Assembly (NCBI GenBank): GCA_014802265.1
Contig: JAAVCP010000052.1
Coordinates: forward strand, 1 to 64,000
Reading direction: 5' to 3'
Length of the DNA: 64,000 nucleotides
Origin: Bacteroides sp.
Lineage (GTDB): Bacteria; Bacteroidota; Bacteroidia; Bacteroidales; Muribaculaceae
A program made the translations under genes and the position numbers. Numbering within the stretch: the first letter of the stretch is position 1; the number at the start of each line of letters is the position of its first letter. The notes under the pieces were generated by a model. That model was not told where the DNA came from, did no database searches, and worked only from the letters and a program-made list of their open reading frames with translations. This document shows positions 61,705 to 64,000 of this stretch, piece by piece.

Positions 61705-62481
61705 TTAATTGGCGATTAACCAACTTGGTTCCTTGCGTTTTGAGAAACCGGCTACAAAAACTTTTTTAATCAGTCCGTATTTAAATCCGGAATATGACCT
61801 GACTTTACGCGGACAGATATATATGCACCTTCCGCATGAGATACATTTGGCAGCATCTGTCTCGGTAGGATTATCTATCGTTATAGCTCTTGTGGGACAC
61901 TTATCCGCACACACCCCACATCTATTGCATTTACTTTTGTCACACTGAGGGTGAATGGGAACCCCGGAAGACTTCTTATAAGGCAGATTCCCTTTTACGA
62001 TAATCTTGTAATAGGGTAAACCTTTATCAAGTCTTTTTCGGCATCGTTGTCCAAATTCAGTCAGTTTTATTAGGTCTGCCTCATCGGGACGCCCTGTGGC
62101 AACTTGCGGAAAAATTGAATGCTGGCTGATAAAAGCCCCGGCACCAAGGATGTTAAAACCTGCCTTCCCAATAATGTCGGTCAGCTCAAGCAGAGCGTCA
62201 TCGTAATCACGGTTGCCGTAGACCACCATTGCCACTGCAGTGGCTTCCTTACCTTTTATGCCTCGTAAAGCCTCTGTCACTATGCCGGGTAGGCGACCGC
62301 CGTAGACCGGAGCAGCGAAAATCACAACGTCATTTGACGAGAACTCCGGATTTTTCAATGTCGGATCATCAGCTAAGTTTATGTTATTCACAACCGGAAG
62401 GTTCATCGCAGCCCCAACAGTTTCCACACACTTGGCAGTAGTGGAGGTTGCACTGAAGTATATATATGTCAGACTTTTCAT
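61705..62481 (-). CDS. Flavodoxin plus 4Fe-4S ferredoxin protein (EFR1 family)
   Basis: A 258-residue two-domain redox protein. An N-terminal flavodoxin fold has YFSATSTTAKCVETVG (phosphate loop) and FAAPVYGGRLPG. A C-terminal dicluster ferredoxin has CDKSKCNRCGVCADKCPTRA and CISCGRCIYICPRKV. Such EFR1-type proteins carry low-potential electrons. A -7 box (TAACTTTG) lies about 20 bases before the start. It sits next to the 2-oxoacid:ferredoxin oxidoreductase genes, which make reduced ferredoxin. Confidence 0.88.
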   Translation of the reverse strand: MKSLTYIYFSATSTTAKCVETVGAAMNLPVVNNINLADDPTLKNPEFSSNDVVIFAAPVYGGRLPGIVTEALRGIKGKEATAVAMVVYGNRDYDDALLELTDIIGKAGFNILGAGAFISQHSIFPQVATGRPDEADLIKLTEFGQRCRKRLDKGLPYYKIIVKGNLPYKKSSGVPIHPQCDKSKCNRCGVCADKCPTRAITIDNPTETDAAKCISCGRCIYICPRKVRSYSGFKYGLIKKVFVAGFSKRKEPSWLIAN

Positions 62482-62648
62482 TACAAATTCAATTACTTGA
62501 CTGCAAAGTTAGCAATAAATCTTTAATTAACACACGACAATCAAGACATGTTGTTTATTTATGATTCTTTGATTTGCTCGTCAAACTGTGCTATGATGTC
62601 ACCGTTTTCAGGGGTTGCGATTTTTTTAATTAAATTATATAAAAAAAG

Positions 62649-62678
62649 TAATCCCGGTGACGAGCGTCACCGGGATTA
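62649..62678 (-). terminator. Terminator of the korAB operon
   Basis: Fourteen-base arms TAATCCCGGTGACG and CGTCACCGGGATTA with a two-base apex; on the minus strand seven T follow. It lies 26 bases after the korB stop. Confidence 0.85.
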
Positions 62679-62703
62679 GGATATGGATAGATATGGTTTA
62701 GAT

Positions 62704-63726
62704 TCAGACTGTCCAGGTTTCTGCTGTCTTTGTAATCATGTCGCGCAGGGAGGTAAAACCTTTCTTCGCTTTGATTTCTTCAACCTGAGATTGTACTGCC
62801 TGATCGTATGTGATGTCGTCAACGTCACGGATAACACCAATTGCAAGTGGTAATTCATGACCATCCATAAGGGCAAGCTGACGATGAAGCACATCGTCAA
62901 CAGTGTGAGCGTCATGCACAAGCACGTCGTCGATGGTGTAACCGTCTTCACCCACAGTCACTGCCTTCAAAAGGAAGCCGTCGCGCACCAGACCTTTCTT
63001 GTTGTCCTTGCCGAAAAGCATCTTTTCGCCTTGTTTCAGATGGATTGTGCGCTCTTCACGTACCTCTTTGTCGGAAAGCCAGCTGTGGATACCTTGGTTG
63101 AAGATTACGCAGTTCTGAAGCACCTCAACAACGGAAGTCCCTTTGTGGCGTGCAGCTGCCACCATGATTTCCTTTGTGGTGTCGAGGCTGATATCGAAGC
63201 CGCGTGCAAAGAATTTGCCACGTGCGCCAAACACGAGTTCAGCCGGGATAAACGGATCTTCGGTTGTGCCGTAGGGTGATGACTTTGACACGAATCCACG
63301 GTCAGAAGTAGGGGAGTACTGACCCTTGGTCAGACCATAGATCTTGTTATTGAAAAGGAGTATATTGATGTCGATGTTGCGGCGCAGGGCATGGATAAAG
63401 TGATTGCCGCCGATTGCGAGTCCGTCGCCGTCGCCAGACACCTGCCATACCATAAGGTCTGGACGCGCTGTCTTAAGACCTGTGGCGATGGCGGCTGCAC
63501 GTCCGTGGATAGTGTGCATGCCATAGGTATTCATGTAATAGGGGAGGCGTGAGGAGCAACCGATGCCGGAAATCACAGCGGTGTCTTTAGGGGCTACACC
63601 TACCTCAGCCATAGCCTTGTGGAGCACGTTAAGTATAGCGTGGTCACCGCATCCCGGGCACCAGCGGGCTGTCTGTTCGTTTTTGAAATCGCCTGCTGCG
63701 AAAGTCTTTGTCATGTTCTCTTCCAT
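62704..63726 (-). CDS. korB: 2-oxoacid:ferredoxin oxidoreductase subunit beta
   Basis: A 340-residue beta subunit that binds thiamine diphosphate. RWCPGCGDHAILNVLHKAM, GIGCSSRLPYYMNTYGMHTI, HGRAAAIATGLK and the GDGDGLAIGGNHF TPP site are intact. With the alpha subunit it makes succinyl-CoA from 2-oxoglutarate, or acts on a related 2-oxoacid, and reduces ferredoxin. It starts two bases after the alpha-subunit stop. Confidence 0.92.
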   Translation of the reverse strand: MEENMTKTFAAGDFKNEQTARWCPGCGDHAILNVLHKAMAEVGVAPKDTAVISGIGCSSRLPYYMNTYGMHTIHGRAAAIATGLKTARPDLMVWQVSGDGDGLAIGGNHFIHALRRNIDINILLFNNKIYGLTKGQYSPTSDRGFVSKSSPYGTTEDPFIPAELVFGARGKFFARGFDISLDTTKEIMVAAARHKGTSVVEVLQNCVIFNQGIHSWLSDKEVREERTIHLKQGEKMLFGKDNKKGLVRDGFLLKAVTVGEDGYTIDDVLVHDAHTVDDVLHRQLALMDGHELPLAIGVIRDVDDITYDQAVQSQVEEIKAKKGFTSLRDMITKTAETWTV

Positions 63727-63728
63727 GG

Positions 63729-64000
63729 TTATGCTTCAGCTATGTGTTTTTTTACTCCTTCTACAATCTCTTCCACAAGGAACGGCTGACCCTCAATCTT
63801 GTTGATGCGGAGCACTTCCTTATTGGGAAGATGCTGCTGCAGATAGTCGGCAAACATGCCGGTGTTGAGTTCAGCCACAATTATTCTCTTATATTTCTTC
63901 AATTCGTCGAGGGCATTCTTAGGCAGCGGGTTGATATAGCGGAAATGTGCCATAGCTACCGGGGTGCCTTCAGCGTTGAGGGTCTCTGAAGCAGTCAGGA
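63729..64000 (-). CDS. korA: 2-oxoacid:ferredoxin oxidoreductase subunit alpha, partial
   Basis: The C-terminal 89 or so residues of the alpha subunit; the frame stays open to the window edge, beyond the track ORF start. VAMAHFRYINPLPKNALDEL, KKYKRIIVAELNTGMFADYL and EVLRINKIEGQPFLVEEIV match KorA. The rest lies outside the window. Confidence 0.9.
   Translation of the reverse strand, partial: LTASETLNAEGTPVAMAHFRYINPLPKNALDELKKYKRIIVAELNTGMFADYLQQHLPNKEVLRINKIEGQPFLVEEIVEGVKKHIAEA

Overview
The window looks like a chromosome segment of a gut Bacteroidales bacterium, most likely Muribaculaceae or a close relative (inference). Three things point there. Promoters are of the Bacteroidetes type, with TTTG or TTG near -33 and TAnnTTTG near -7, about 20 bases apart. 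Many long secreted proteins end in a type IX secretion (T9SS, Por_Secre_tail-like) sorting domain. Large hybrid sensors (periplasmic TPRs, one membrane helix, C-terminal HTH) are abundant. No rRNA, tRNA or CRISPR array was seen.

Left edge (1-6.5 kb): a RHH/YafQ-type toxin-antitoxin pair, a lipoprotein bracketed by a short degenerate repeat, a decayed IS982-family transposase, then a redox island. The island has two HxlR regulators, each next to a perfect palindrome. It also holds an FMN reductase with an alpha/beta hydrolase, a flavin reductase, and a DsbA/FrnE-like gene broken by two frameshifts.

Centre (6.6-48.3 kb): repeated modules of membrane-tethered sensor-regulator plus secreted surface protein(s). 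Six TPR-TM-HTH proteins (four AraC-type, two LuxR-type) and one TPR histidine kinase/LytTR pair alternate with eight T9SS-tailed proteins: FN3/jelly-roll proteins, an M6 metalloprotease, a BspA-like LRR protein, an Omp28/thioredoxin-like protein and others. This is the most striking feature of the window. Embedded here are a 7-alpha-hydroxysteroid dehydrogenase-like SDR, a candidate small RNA, a pseudoknot-like leader and a solo antitoxin with a decayed copy.

Urease region (48.5-55.3 kb, minus strand): a complete ureABCEFGD operon with all UreC active-site residues, with a urea transporter upstream. A flavin reductase follows. Then comes an SMR (Gdx/SugE-like) exporter with a structured leader, in an operon with a NimA-like flavoprotein and a GNAT enzyme.

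Right part (57.6-64 kb): a toxin-antitoxin/kinase island with a decayed MntA-HepT pair, an intact tripartite HipB-HipS-HipT system with twin operators, and a second HipA-like kinase coupled to DUF3037. It is followed by a flavodoxin/ferredoxin protein and the 2-oxoacid:ferredoxin oxidoreductase genes korB and korA (korA cut by the window edge).
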